A stretch of 64,000 nucleotides of DNA from Bacteroidota bacterium (GTDB lineage Bacteria; Bacteroidota; Bacteroidia; 2-12-FULL-35-15): contig JADJHE010000011.1 of assembly GCA_016707685.1 (NCBI GenBank), positions 62,001 to 126,000 on the forward strand, read 5' to 3'. The position numbers were made by a program, and so were the translations under genes. Below, in pieces: positions 38,919-48,770 of the stretch. Each line of letters starts with the position of its first letter. The stretch's first letter is position 1. The notes under the pieces were generated by a model, which was not told the DNA's origin, did no database searches, and saw nothing but the letters and a program-made list of their open reading frames with translations.

Positions 38919-39563
38919 TTAAGAATGTTTTACTAATATTGAACCAATAACATTCGCTGCATCTTCACATTTATCAGTTGCTGTTTCTAATGCAGATAAA
39001 ACATCTTTCATTTTAATAACTTCTACTGCATTTTTTTCAGTTTCGAACAAGCTTGCAATTGCAGTGTCAAATACGTCATCAGCATGGTTTTCGATGCTAT
39101 TGATGCGAACTGTAGCTTCTTTAATTTTCGAAATGTTTTTTAAATTCTTCAATTCAACAATCGCAATGTGCAATTCTTCAGATGCTTTTTGAATTAACTC
39201 AGCCAATTTTATAATTGGTGGAGTCATTTGTTCTACTTTATATAATTCAATTCTTTTTACTGCACCATGAATGTAATCAACAACATCATCAACTGAAGAA
39301 ATTAATGCATGGATATCTTCGCGATCGAATGGTGTAATAAAGTTTGCACTTAATTCGTGGAATGTTTCGTGAGTAATATTATCACCAACATGTTCCAAAC
39401 GTTCAATCTCTTTGTATAATTCGCGTTTTTTTTCTGGATTAGTTGTGTTTACTAATTCAACCAAAACTTTTGAAGTTTGAACTAAATTAGAAGATGCTCT
39501 TTCAAATAATGGAAAGAATTTTTTGTCTTTTGGTTGAAAAAATTGGAAAATGTTTAAGCCCAT
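38919..39563 (-). CDS. DUF47/PhoU-like phosphate transport regulator
   Basis: 214 residues of two PhoU-like three-helix bundles. Helix pattern: FFPLFERASSNLVQTSKVLVELVN, ERLEHVGDNITHETFHELSANFITPFDREDIHALISSVDDVVDYIHGAVKR, and IENHADDVFDTAI. The paired E/DxxxD motifs (EHVGD, HADD) are the metal-binding residues of the PhoU fold. This is the TIGR00153 family, nearly always next to a PiT gene and thought to regulate it. Transcription starts ~30 bases upstream from a TACATTTG box, with PiT as the second gene. Confidence 0.94.
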   Translation of the reverse strand: MGLNIFQFFQPKDKKFFPLFERASSNLVQTSKVLVELVNTTNPEKKRELYKEIERLEHVGDNITHETFHELSANFITPFDREDIHALISSVDDVVDYIHGAVKRIELYKVEQMTPPIIKLAELIQKASEELHIAIVELKNLKNISKIKEATVRINSIENHADDVFDTAIASLFETEKNAVEVIKMKDVLSALETATDKCEDAANVIGSILVKHS

Positions 39564-39597
39564 GTTATTTATTTTTAAATGCTTTATTTGTTCTTCA

Positions 39598-39630
39598 CAA
39601 ATGTATGTTTGTAGCGTTTATGTAAATCAA
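39598..39630 (-). promoter_or_regulatory. Promoter of the DUF47-PiT operon
   Basis: The minus strand reads TACATTTG at 39605-39598 (full match) with TTG at 39630-39628 as a possible -33 box, 22 bases away. Confidence 0.55.
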
Positions 39631-39636
39631 TCTAAA

Positions 39637-39676
39637 GGTTAATGTTGTATTAATCTAATGTTAAGATAATGTTAAG
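39637..39676 (-). promoter_or_regulatory. Four-unit 11-bp direct-repeat array (Pho-box-like) upstream of DUF47-PiT
   Basis: TTAA cores begin at 39639, 39650, 39661 and 39672, exactly 11 bases apart. On the minus strand the units read TTAACAT, TTAACAT, TTAATAC and TTAACCT (7-base heads). The array abuts the -33 side of the promoter. Confidence 0.75.
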
Positions 39677-39677
39677 G

Positions 39678-40924
39678 CTAGAAATTAAATTGTGCTTGAA
39701 GCCTCAATAAATTCCCTTTTTGCTTGTTGTCTTTTAGGACTGCATCTTCGAATCTTCGTTCAGACATGGTGTACATAGCCACAAATTCAAAGTTTTTAAT
39801 AGGTTGCCACTCTAGGCCTATTTCTAGTTCATTTACAGTATAGCTTCTTGCGTCCAATTCATGTTTTTACCTCCATCGTACATTTGGTATTTTACAAATG
39901 GAAAAATAACTTGTTTTTTTATTTTCAGCATGTAATTGATCATGGCATAACCACCCATAAGCTCTTTTTGCATTACTTTATTACTGTCCACATTGTATTC
40001 TGGACCGGTACCAATGTTGTATTCTGCTTGAAAACCAAAGGGTTGAGGGTAAAGAATAATACTCGCAGCAGCACGTTGATCTAAAAATTCCGCTTTTTCC
40101 ATGGTTACATTTTTAGTAAGTGTTGTCACTACGTAATTTCCTGTATAACCTTGAATTCCAGCCTCTAATATTTGTCCGTTTTTGAATTGGAATGGATATG
40201 TTAATCTAGCAACCATGTGTTGATTCTCATTAGCCTCGGGTTTATTGGCTGTTTGTCCATTGTATACTCCAAATGCAAAAACGCCATAATCTCCAGATCC
40301 CTTTAAACCATCGTTTACTAAATCGGAAAAGCGTTTGCGGATTTTTTTAGGAGCCCAAAAGAAGAAAACACCTAAATCTCGTTCATTAGAAACGGCACTG
40401 TTCAACGCATCATTACGGTCTAGTGTTAATCTATTTTGACTTGATTGCATGTTTTCGAAACCAAATGGGACTTTACTTTGTCCGAAACGTAATCTGAATT
40501 CTTTGTTTTTATCCAAAGCTAAATCGAAATAAGCATCTCTTAGCTGACCAAAATGCAAACCAGTAGTTGAAGCAGATGATGCAAAATCGGGTTGGATGTA
40601 TACGTAAACTCTTTCATGCACATTTCCATATATAATCACACGCAAACGTCTTAGGAAAAGTCCTCCCCCTTTTCCCCAGGATTTATCACATTGTTCGCAA
40701 TTCAAATCAGGGTTGGTTTCTAAAAAGCGATTGTATCTTACTTGACCATAACCTCTTATCGAAATAGCTTCAAACCAATGTTTTTTAGGTTCAGTTGGTT
40801 TGCTGGTTTGTTCAGTTGGTGCTGTTTTGGGTTCAGTTTTGATTGTGTCTGTTTGTGCGTTTATTGTTGTAAGGCCGAATACAATCAAAGCCATTGTAAA
40901 GAAAAGGTTTCCGCTGATTCTCAT
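39678..40924 (-). CDS. Phosphate-selective porin O/P family outer-membrane protein (frameshifted)
   Basis: A beta-barrel porin of the OprO/OprP family. The signal peptide ends at NAQ. Family features are IRGYGQVRYNRF (~52-63), FLRRLRVIIYGNVHERVYVYIQPDF, FGQLRDAYFDL, RFGQSKVPFGFENMQSSQNRLTLDR. The frame breaks at the T run 39864-39868 (+ strand); adding one base gives GGKKHELDARSYTVNELEIGLEWQPIKNFEF and a C-terminal strand ending in Phe (LQAQFNF), stop at 39678-39680. ~415 residues. It was expected near phosphate genes: the DUF47-PiT operon follows directly and a similar 11-bp array lies upstream. Confidence 0.9.
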
Positions 40925-40962
40925 TTTGATTAAGTGTGAGTTAATTAAATATTATTCAGCGG

Positions 40963-40970
40963 CAAATGTA
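40963..40970 (-). promoter_or_regulatory. Porin -7 promoter box
   Basis: Reads TACATTTG on the minus strand, full consensus, ~38 bases before the ATG. The first repeat of the array begins 23 bases upstream of it. Confidence 0.5.
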
Positions 40971-40991
40971 TCTTAACAATTAATTTACAGT

Positions 40992-41030
40992 GTTATGCAA
41001 ATGTTAAGTAATGGTAAATTTTAGGTAATA
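40992..41030 (-). promoter_or_regulatory. 11-bp phased repeat array upstream of the porin gene
   Basis: On the + strand GTTAT, GTTAA, GTAAA and GTAAT begin at 40992, 41003, 41014 and 41025, all in 11-base phase. The two proximal units fit TTAAC best; the two distal ones are weaker. Confidence 0.6.
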
Positions 41031-41059
41031 AAAAAAGGCGGAGCAATTGCTCCGCCTTT
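41031..41059 (-). terminator. Terminator of the 41080 gene
   Basis: A perfect 26-base palindrome (41034-41059) followed on the minus strand by a T run (41036-41031), 20 bases after the stop of the surface beta-helix gene. Confidence 0.85.
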
Positions 41060-41079
41060 AAGAAAGGAATGGGGTTGTA

Positions 41080-43797
41080 TTATTTAACAACTACCATTTT
41101 CATTGTTTTGTTGTATTTACCAGAAGTTACTGAGGTAAAGTAGATACCTGCTGGTAATTCAGATACATTGATTGATAATGTATTTAAACCTGCATTCATT
41201 TGATCATTGTAAACAGTGTTAACCAATTTACCAGTGATATCAAAAATGTTAACTGCAATTTGAGCATTTTCAGCTAAAGTTACATTTACTGTAGCGATAT
41301 CATTTACTGGGTTTGGATACATTTTTACTTCAGCTACATTTTGGATTTCATCTATTCCAACAGTAATACTTACTGGGATAGTTGTTGTATCTGAACATGT
41401 TCCATTAGAAGCGATTAATGTTACTGTGTAATTTCCATTTGCTGTATAAACATGTGTTGGAGCTGTAGCAGAAGAGCTAGACAAATCTCCAAAGTTCCAT
41501 GAGTAAGAAGTTGCACCAGAAGAAGTATTATTAAATACTACAGTAAATCCATTTGTTGAAGTCACTGCACCTGTTGCAGTTGGAGTTGGATTAACAACTA
41601 CTACAGTGTTTGCTGATTGACCAACACCATTACATGCATTTGCGTTTGTAGTTGTTACATTGTATGTACCAGCTGTTGTAACGGTAATGCTTTGTGATGT
41701 AGCACCATTGCTCCAAGAATATGAGTCAGCAGCTGTTGAAGTTAAAACAACTGATTGACCTTGACAAAGTGTTGTGTTTCCTGTAACAGAAACAGTTGGA
41801 AGTGGTGCATTACTTACGTTTACTGCTGTTGCAGCAGAAGTAGCAGAACAACCATTTCCATCTTGAACAGTAACTGAATAGTTACCAGTTGATGATACAT
41901 GAATTGTATCTGTAGTTGATCCCGTTGTCCAAGTGTTACCTGTTGTAGCACTAGAAGTTAATACTACTGAACCACCAGTACAAAAAGTTGTAGCACCGCT
42001 AGCAGAAACTGTTGGAGTTGAAGGTAATGGATTAACTGTTACTGAAGTAACAGTAGATGTTGCAGAACAACCGTTTCCATCTTGAACAGTAACAGAATAG
42101 TTGCCTGAAGTAGAAACCGTAACTGCTTGTGTAGTTTCTCCACCACCCCAAGTATTACCAGTTGTAGCGCTAGATGTTAATACTACTGAACCACCTTGAC
42201 AGAAAGTTGTTGTACTTCCAGCAGAAATAGTTGGTGTTGTAGGTAATGCATTTACTGTAACAGCAATTGGTGCTGTAGAAGCAACACAACCAGCTGCATT
42301 TGTAACAGTAACAAAATAGTTACCAGATGCAGTTACATTGATTGAAGATGTTGTAGCACCATTGCTCCATACATTATTTGAAGGAGAAGTTGATGTTAAT
42401 GTAACAGAACCACCTTGACAGAAAGTTGTAGCACCACTAGCACTTGTAGTTACTGCTAAGTAGTTGATTCCAGCATTGTCATAGTTTGTGTTTTGTGGGT
42501 CAAAATTAGCCCAACATTTAGTCCAATCGTTTGAACCATCAAATGCACCACGGGTTGTTGGTAAAAAATGCATCCCCTAAGTTAGGACTAGCAAAACTAG
42601 CACCTGCTATTGCAGGTGAAGCACCTGTAATAAGAAATTAGGATTAGTATAGTTGTAAGGATTAACAGCCATAATATCCAAACTGTTTGGCAAAACAGAG
42701 TTAGCATTTGAGTTAAACCAACCCAACAAAGAACCATAAGGTGCACCCCAAGAAATTGTAATACCAGCTGAATCTAAAATTGAGTTAGATGGGCTACCTG
42801 CGATAATATTGTTTTTGTATTGCAATGAATTGTTTTTTGCATTGTTAGCACAGTTGTCGCTTTCTAATTTTAAACCAGTTGGGAAACCAGCAAAAAATGA
42901 ATTGTAAACACACAATGCTGTACTTCTGCGTAAATGAGCTCCACGTTTGTGGTTACCATTGATAGTAGTAGTAGAATTTATTTTAGCTCCGAAAAAACTA
43001 ATGTTTGAAAAAATTGGACGTGTTAATGGTGCATTGATTGTTCCTGAACCATCGTTATCTGATTCAAAACCATTTGAACCAGAAACGTCAGCTACAGCTG
43101 AGTCAGCTAATGCTACAGCAAATTGTACTTTTCCAGAAAAACCATAATCTGTATCAAAATGGTCATCAACTCCTCTTACTGAAATTAAGTGTTTACAGTT
43201 TACTGTACCACCAAACCATTCGAAAGAATCATCACCACCATGACTAACTTGAACATAGTCGATAATAGTACCTGATCCTACACCACCCATTGTTAATCCA
43301 TTTGTTTCGCTGTTTAAGATGTATGCAATACCAGCATACTCAATACGCACGTAACGGATAATTCCTGAATTGTCATTAACATCTGTTCCACCGTATAAAC
43401 CTTTTACGGCATCAATTCCACCTTCTGCTAAACGTTGCCCAGCTGGGTCATTGATTGGTGCTTTTCCACAAAGAATAATTCCACCCCAGTCGCCAGGGGC
43501 TCTGTTACCAACTGTTTGAAAAGATGTAAAAACGATTGGCTGTGTTTGTGTTCCATCAGCAATTAATTTTGCTCCACGTGTGATTACTAATGTAGAAGCA
43601 TTTCCTTTAATGATTGTTCCTGGCTCAATTGTTAATGTTGCATTGTTTGTTACATATACAAAGCCACCAGTTAGCATGTAAATGTTGTTGTTTGTCCAAG
43701 TTGTATTGGCCGTAATGTCACCCGAAACAGTGACTTGAGCATGTAAGCCAAGCACTCCGCCTACGATTATCATGCTCATTAGTAAAAATTTTTTCAT
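41080..43797 (-). CDS. Surface beta-helix/Ig/PKD protein with T9SS type A sorting domain (two frameshifts)
   Basis: Restored ~905-residue secreted protein, starting MKKFLLMSMIIVGG at 43797 with a signal peptide ending LHAQ. Residues ~22-380 are a right-handed beta-helix-like region (TLTIEPGTIIKGN, GDWGGIILCGKAPIN, VSHGGDDSFEWFGG, VDDHFDTDYGFSG). Frameshifts near 42638-42642 and in the G3 at 42552-42554 join it to GAFDGSNDWTKCWANFDPQN. Four ~77-residue Ig-like repeats (FCQGGSVTLTS) follow, then a PKD domain (YSWNFGD...HVYTANGNYTVTL) and a type A sorting domain (MYPNPVNDIATVNV ... MKMVVVK). It lies downstream of a TonB receptor gene and upstream of the porin gene on the same strand, inside the putative phosphate block. 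The ligand is unknown. Confidence 0.82.
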
Positions 43798-43894
43798 TTT
43801 TTTATTGTTTATTTTTTGTTTGCTGTATTTAAGGGAAGCAGCATTACCCATTTAGATTTATCAATTATTAACGGTGTAAAAGTATATACCAAGT

Positions 43895-43955
43895 GTTGGT
43901 TGGGTGTTATGGTAGTTTTACGTGTTGATTAAACTTGCATTACACGTATATTAAC
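43895..43955 (-). promoter_or_regulatory. Six-unit 11-bp phased repeat array upstream of the 41080 gene
   Basis: TT dinucleotides with TTGG, TTAT, TTAC, TTAA, TTAC and TTAA heads begin at 43896, 43907, 43918, 43929, 43940 and 43951, exactly 11 bases apart. The core is degenerate and no matching -7 box was found at the distance seen for the other arrays. Confidence 0.45.
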
Positions 43956-43996
43956 ACAAAACCTCCTTTGTGTTAATAAAGGAGGTTTTGTGTTAA
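43951..43996 (-). terminator. Hairpin downstream of the TonB receptor gene
   Basis: A perfect 19-base stem (43951-43969 with 43978-43996) and 8-base loop, with four T at the base of the GGAGG arm. It follows the receptor stop by 14 bases. Confidence 0.7.
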
Positions 43997-44009
43997 TATT
44001 GATTTTACA

Positions 44010-46851
44010 CTAGAATTTGTAAGATAATGAAAGCGAGTAATTTGTTCCAAATTTGATTCCAGTAATGCGTGTATCTTCATCTTCTTCGTATTTTTTTGAA
44101 TCATTTTGGTCCTGATAAAACACACTCATTTGATTGAAAATATCATTAATGTTAAATTTGATTTCGCCATTTTTGAAAATCTTTTTACTTATTTGAATAT
44201 CAAATAAATCTCTCGGAGCTTCATAAATATTTCTGTAGCCATTCGACCCTACTAAGAAAATTCTACGTCCGATTTTATTATACAACAAACTAATTCCAAG
44301 TCCAATACTGTCATTTTGGTATTGAATACCACAATTTATAATGTAAGGAGATTGCCCTTGCATTGGTCTGTATTTTTCGTCATCCGTTACTGCTGTAGCA
44401 ACATTCGATAAATTTACTTCCGACTTGATGTATGTAAAATTTGTGAATACAGTAAAGCGATCAAACTGTTCCGTTTTAAAAACAGAATCAAGCATGTTTA
44501 ATTTGAATCGTAATTCTGCTTCAAAACCATAATTTTGAGCACTTAACACATTTTGATAGGTGTATATTCTTGAACCAGCTCCTGATGACAAATCGATGAT
44601 TTGTTCAATTGGATTTTGAAAATGTTTGTAGAATACGGTTGCGGATAAAATTTGTCCATAACCAGGATACCATTCGTATCGTAAATCCGCATTTGTAATG
44701 TTTGTGCGAACCAATGCAGGGTTACCAATTACAGCAGCATTGGTGTTGAAATCATAAAAGGTAAATGGAGCTAATTCTCTGAATTCGGGACGAGCAACGG
44801 TGCGCGAACCCGCTGCACGAATATTTGCCTTTTCTGTTACAGCATACGTTAAATTGAATGATGGTAATACATCTAAATAGGTTGTATCAATTTTGATGTC
44901 ATCACCACCGTATGATTTTGAATTAAGAATTTGATTGTAATTTTCTACACGTACTCCCCAAACCAAACGTAGATTTTTAGTTAAGTTGTTATCTAACATG
45001 GCATAACCAGCTGTTAAATTAGAGCTTGCTGTGTATAAATTAGAAGGGTTTTTTAATTCTTTAATTACTAAACCATTGTTTGCAATATTGCTTTGGTCAA
45101 AGATGGAATCTTGTGAAAGTGTTAAATACGACCAATCAAATGTTCCTACATTGTTTATAACATATCCAAATACGCGAGCATCAAATGAACGGGTTTTAAA
45201 TTGTTCGGTACCACCAATTTTAAATGTTTGTTTCTGTTTGAATAGATTAAACGGAATAGCTGCTTCTAAGTATCCGGCATATAGATCTTCATTCAATGCG
45301 GAGTAAAAACGCCCAGCGTATGTACTTGAAGGCGCACCAACTGGAACATAAGCAGTAAATACGGTATCCGATTCAGAACCTGAAGGTGTAATGTTTTTAT
45401 AGTAATACATTCTTCGCATATCGGGAACAACTCTTTTTGTATTGTTGTAATCAACACCCCATCTGATTTTTTATTTTCGTTTTAGTTAATAAATGATCAC
45501 CCATTAATTGACTTGATAAAAGAGTATTGCTTGTATATTGCATTGAAGTAGCATGATTGATTTGATCATTCTCGAAATTTTTCCCATAACGGTCGATTAC
45601 AGCATCTTCAGAGTTAGTACTATACATGTTTTTGAAGGAAATTTTATTGTTTTCTCCAATTTTATAAGCAAAGTTTAACATCGCCCCCCAAAGAATATTT
45701 TCTTTGTAACTTTTATCATCAAATTCAAATAATTGACTTTTATCTGGATTAAAATCTTGTCGGTTAATGGTTTGAAGTTTACGGCTATAGTTATAGGTTA
45801 AAGCCCCTACAATTCCAAAATCATTTTTAAATAATTTCATATTTTCACCAAACGACAAGTGGTAGTTTTGTGCTAAAGGAGATGACTTTTTAGTGTCGAT
45901 GGACCAATTGCTATTGAATAATTTACTTGTTTCGTAGCGTGTAGCTGGACTTGAAATTTGTTGTATGTATTGTTCTGTTTCAGGTAATCCATTTGGTAAA
46001 ATTCGTTCCGATTTATCGTATCCCAACCAATCTGTTTTGCTGCCTTTATAAGTTTGATATTCTTTAAATGTAGATTGAGAATTATAACCAGCTCCAGCGC
46101 TAAAGCTTATAAAATTTTCATCAGGAATGTCTTTTGTGTTTATTTGAATAACGCCTCCTGCAAAATCACCTGGTAAATCAGGGTTTGCAGTTTTGTAAAT
46201 CATCATATTATCAAGCATACTTGATGGAAAGATGTCGAACGAAAATGCTTTTCTATCAGGTTCGGTAGAAGGTAATGGTAAGCCGTTAATCATTGCAGTA
46301 TTATAACGATCACTTAATCCACGAATAATTACAAATTTATTGTCCTGAATACTAGCTCCACTTACACGTTTCAATACATCGCTGGTATTTTTATCTGGAG
46401 AACGTCTGATGCTTTCCGATGAAATACCATCAGATAAACTTGCATTGTTTTTTTGCATCATCGTTAAGTTACTGTTGGTTTCTTTACTTATGGTTGCAGT
46501 TACTTCTACAACTCCAAGCTCAGTTGAAGCTGTTCCCATACTAATAGTAAGAATGGTTGGTTCTCCTTCTTTTACAATTACTTCAGTAATATTTTTTGTG
46601 TTGTAAGAAATTAACTTACATACTAAATTGTATTTTCCAGGCGCCACATTACCTATTGTAAAGTTTCCGTCTAAATCGGTGTTGCTACCTGTGGTAGTTC
46701 CTTGTATAAGTACAACTGCACCTGGGAGTGTTTCTCCTGTTTTTTCATCAATTACTTTCCCTTTTATACTTGAGTTTTGGGAAAATGCTACCTTTGTAAT
46801 AATTACGATTGCAAGCGTAAAGAGTGTTTTGAAATTCATTTTTTTATTCAT
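44010..46851 (-). CDS. TonB-dependent receptor with carboxypeptidase-regulatory-like domain (frameshifted)
   Basis: Outer-membrane active transporter of ~945 residues, start at 46851 (or 46839). The signal peptide ends at AFSQ. Residues ~25-105 are a CarboxypepD_reg-like domain (IKGKVIDEKTGETLPGAVVLIQGT). The TonB plug follows (SDVLKRVSGASIQDNKFVIIRGLSDRYNTAMINGLPLPSTEPDRKAF, then DFAGGVIQINTKD). The 22-strand barrel ends in LSLSYKF. The frame breaks at the T run 45467-45472; removing one base gives KIRWGVDYNNTKR. No SusD partner is present, so it is not a classical Sus system. Its position between a PhoB/PhoR-like pair and phosphate genes suggests an import role in phosphorus supply, which remains inference. 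Confidence 0.9.
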
Positions 46852-46893
46852 TAATTTTATAATGCAAAGTAACTTTACCAAAAGCAACATGGT

Positions 46894-46921
46894 GTTAATC
46901 AAAAATTAAGATAGCGTTAAG
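46894..46921 (-). promoter_or_regulatory. Three-unit 11-bp repeat array upstream of the TonB receptor gene
   Basis: TTAA cores start at 46895, 46906 and 46917. A TTACTTTG box (46872-46865 on the minus strand, 7 of 8 to consensus) lies 23 bases from the first unit, the same spacing as at the porin promoter. Confidence 0.6.
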
Positions 46922-46946
46922 TAAAACCGGGGTTTTTGAATCTTTG

Positions 46947-46984
46947 TTAATATTATAGTAATCTGGATTTAACATTCAGATTAA
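46947..46984 (+). promoter_or_regulatory. 11-bp phased repeats upstream of the response regulator
   Basis: TTAATAT at 46947, GTAATCT at 46958, TTAACAT at 46969 are in 11-base phase, with a TTAA at 46981 one base off. GACCTTTA at 46995 is a weak -7 candidate exactly 23 bases from the TTAA at 46972. This would allow autoregulation of the two-component system. Confidence 0.4.
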
Positions 46985-47024
46985 ATCCTAAAGCGACCTT
47001 TACAGTAAATAAAAAGAAGATATT

Positions 47025-47713
47025 ATGAGTAACAACAACGAGTATAAGATATTGTTAGTGGATGATGAGCCAGATATTCTGGAGTTTTTAAGTTATAACT
47101 TAAAAAAGAAGGGTTTAATGTGTATACAGCTAACAATGGTAAAGAGGCAATTGCTGTGGCAAAAAAGGAGAATCCACAAGTGATTATTTTAGATGTGATG
47201 ATGCCGGATATGGATGGCATTGAAACATGTCGTGAAATTCGTGAAATACCAGGTTTAAAAGATGTAATGATTGCATTTTTAACTGCACGTAACGAAGATT
47301 ATTCTCAGATAGCAGGCTTTGAAGTAGGGGCTGATGATTATATCAACAAACCTATAAAACCCCGCGTTTTAATTAGTAGAATTAAAGCTTTATTAAGAAG
47401 AAGTGGCTCTTTGGATACTGGAAGCAATGAAAAGGTAGATATGGGTGGAATTAAAATAGATAGAGAACGTTACCTGGTGATGCAAGATGAAAAAGAAATT
47501 AATTTACCAAAAAAGGAATTTGAATTGCTTGCATTGTTAGCTTCTAAACCAGGAAAAGTATTTACACGCGAAGTTATTTTGGATAAAGTTTGGGGTGGAG
47601 AAGTAATTGTGGGCGACAGAACAATAGATGTTCACATTCGAAAATTGCGTGAAAAATTAGGTGAAGACTATATCAAAACAGTAAAAGGAATAGGTTATAA
47701 ATTTGAATTTTAG
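47025..47713 (+). CDS. OmpR/PhoB-family response regulator (frameshifted)
   Basis: Two-domain transcription factor of ~230 residues. The receiver domain has LLVDDEPD, the phosphorylated Asp57 in ILDVMMPDMDG, Thr/Ser87 in FLTARN and Lys109 in YINKPIKP. The C-terminal winged-helix domain (~135-228) ends LREKLGEDYIKTVKGIGYKFEF. The frame breaks at the A6 run 47102-47107; one more A gives YNLKKEGFNVYTANNGKEA. It is 25 bases before the kinase gene and divergent from the TonB receptor. The OmpR/PhoB subfamily binds 11-bp direct repeats, and such repeats are present at nearby promoters, so phosphate control is a reasonable inference; the gene symbol is withheld. Confidence 0.93.
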
Positions 47714-47738
47714 TACCTTCGTTTACTAATACGCTAAA

Positions 47739-48770
47739 ATGAAAAATACCTCACCGAAGGTTTTATTGATTATTATTTCGATAGCACTTGCTGTATTTGT
47801 TGCAGTAGGTGTTTTTGTTTATTCGGGTAACGAGTCTATCTACACCGCATTTTTAGCATTTTTAATTTCTTTATTTACCTCTTTCATTATTCTTTATTTT
47901 GTGAATACGTTGCTCATTAGCAAAGTGAATGAACTCACAAATACAGTAAAAAATTACCGAACACAAAGTGAAGATAAACTCATTACTTATTCACTAAAAA
48001 GTGATAATGAAGTCACTGCTTTGGGGGATGAAATTTTAGCTTGGGCCGAAGAACGTAAAAATGAAATTGAGCGATTAAAAAAATTAGAGGTTTATCGCAA
48101 AGAATTTTTAGGAAATGTATCACATGAATTAAAAACACCCATTTTTAATATTCAAGGTTATGTACTTACCTTATTAGATGGTGGTTTGGAAGATGAAACA
48201 ATCAATCGTGATTATTTGCAACGAGCGGAACGCAGCATCGATCGAATGATTACCATCATAGATGATTTAGAAGCAATATCACAATTGGAAACAGGTGAAT
48301 TGCAAATTGAACCCGAGCGTTTTGATGTGGTTGCTTTGGCAAAAGACGTGATTGAAGCCCAAGAATTAAAAGCGACAAGTAAAGGAATTATTCTAACTGT
48401 TCAAAATGATGATCGAGCAGTATTTGTATTTGCTGATCGTTTTAGAATTCGACAGGTAATAGTTAATCTAATTGTCAATTCCATAAAATATGGAAAAGAA
48501 TACGGTGAAACGAAAATCCGTATTTATGATATGGGTGAAAATGTATCTGTTGAAGTTGCAGATAATGGTTTAGGTATTGCCGAAGAACATCTGCCGCGTT
48601 TGTTTGAGCGTTTTTATAGAGTTGATAAAAGCCGATCACGCGACCAAGGCGGCACTGGATTAGGCTTGGCTATTGTTAAACATATATTAGAAGCGCACAA
48701 TCAAAATATAACCGTAATGAGTACCGTTGGTGTAGGAACTGTTTTTTCTTTTACTTTGAAGAAAGCATAA
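47739..48770 (+). CDS. PhoR-like sensor histidine kinase
   Basis: 343 residues. Two membrane helices (8-28 and 35-57) leave almost no periplasmic sensor, so it probably senses through a partner or the membrane, as PhoR does through PhoU and a transporter. The dimerisation/phosphorylation domain has His129 in NVSHELKTPIFNI. The ATPase part has VNLIVNSIKYG (N box), VADNGLGI (G1), FERFYRVDKSRSRDQGGTGLGLAIVKHI (F and G2 boxes). Its stop overlaps the convergent glycosyltransferase end by 20 bases. The partner regulator precedes it by 25 bases. Confidence 0.93.
   Translation: MKNTSPKVLLIIISIALAVFVAVGVFVYSGNESIYTAFLAFLISLFTSFIILYFVNTLLISKVNELTNTVKNYRTQSEDKLITYSLKSDNEVTALGDEILAWAEERKNEIERLKKLEVYRKEFLGNVSHELKTPIFNIQGYVLTLLDGGLEDETINRDYLQRAERSIDRMITIIDDLEAISQLETGELQIEPERFDVVALAKDVIEAQELKATSKGIILTVQNDDRAVFVFADRFRIRQVIVNLIVNSIKYGKEYGETKIRIYDMGENVSVEVADNGLGIAEEHLPRLFERFYRVDKSRSRDQGGTGLGLAIVKHILEAHNQNITVMSTVGVGTVFSFTLKKA

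Noticed and set aside
43951..43996. Attachment site or recombination site for the long perfect inverted repeat
   Set aside because: It lies directly after the receptor stop and fits a terminator; no integrase or mobile gene is near.
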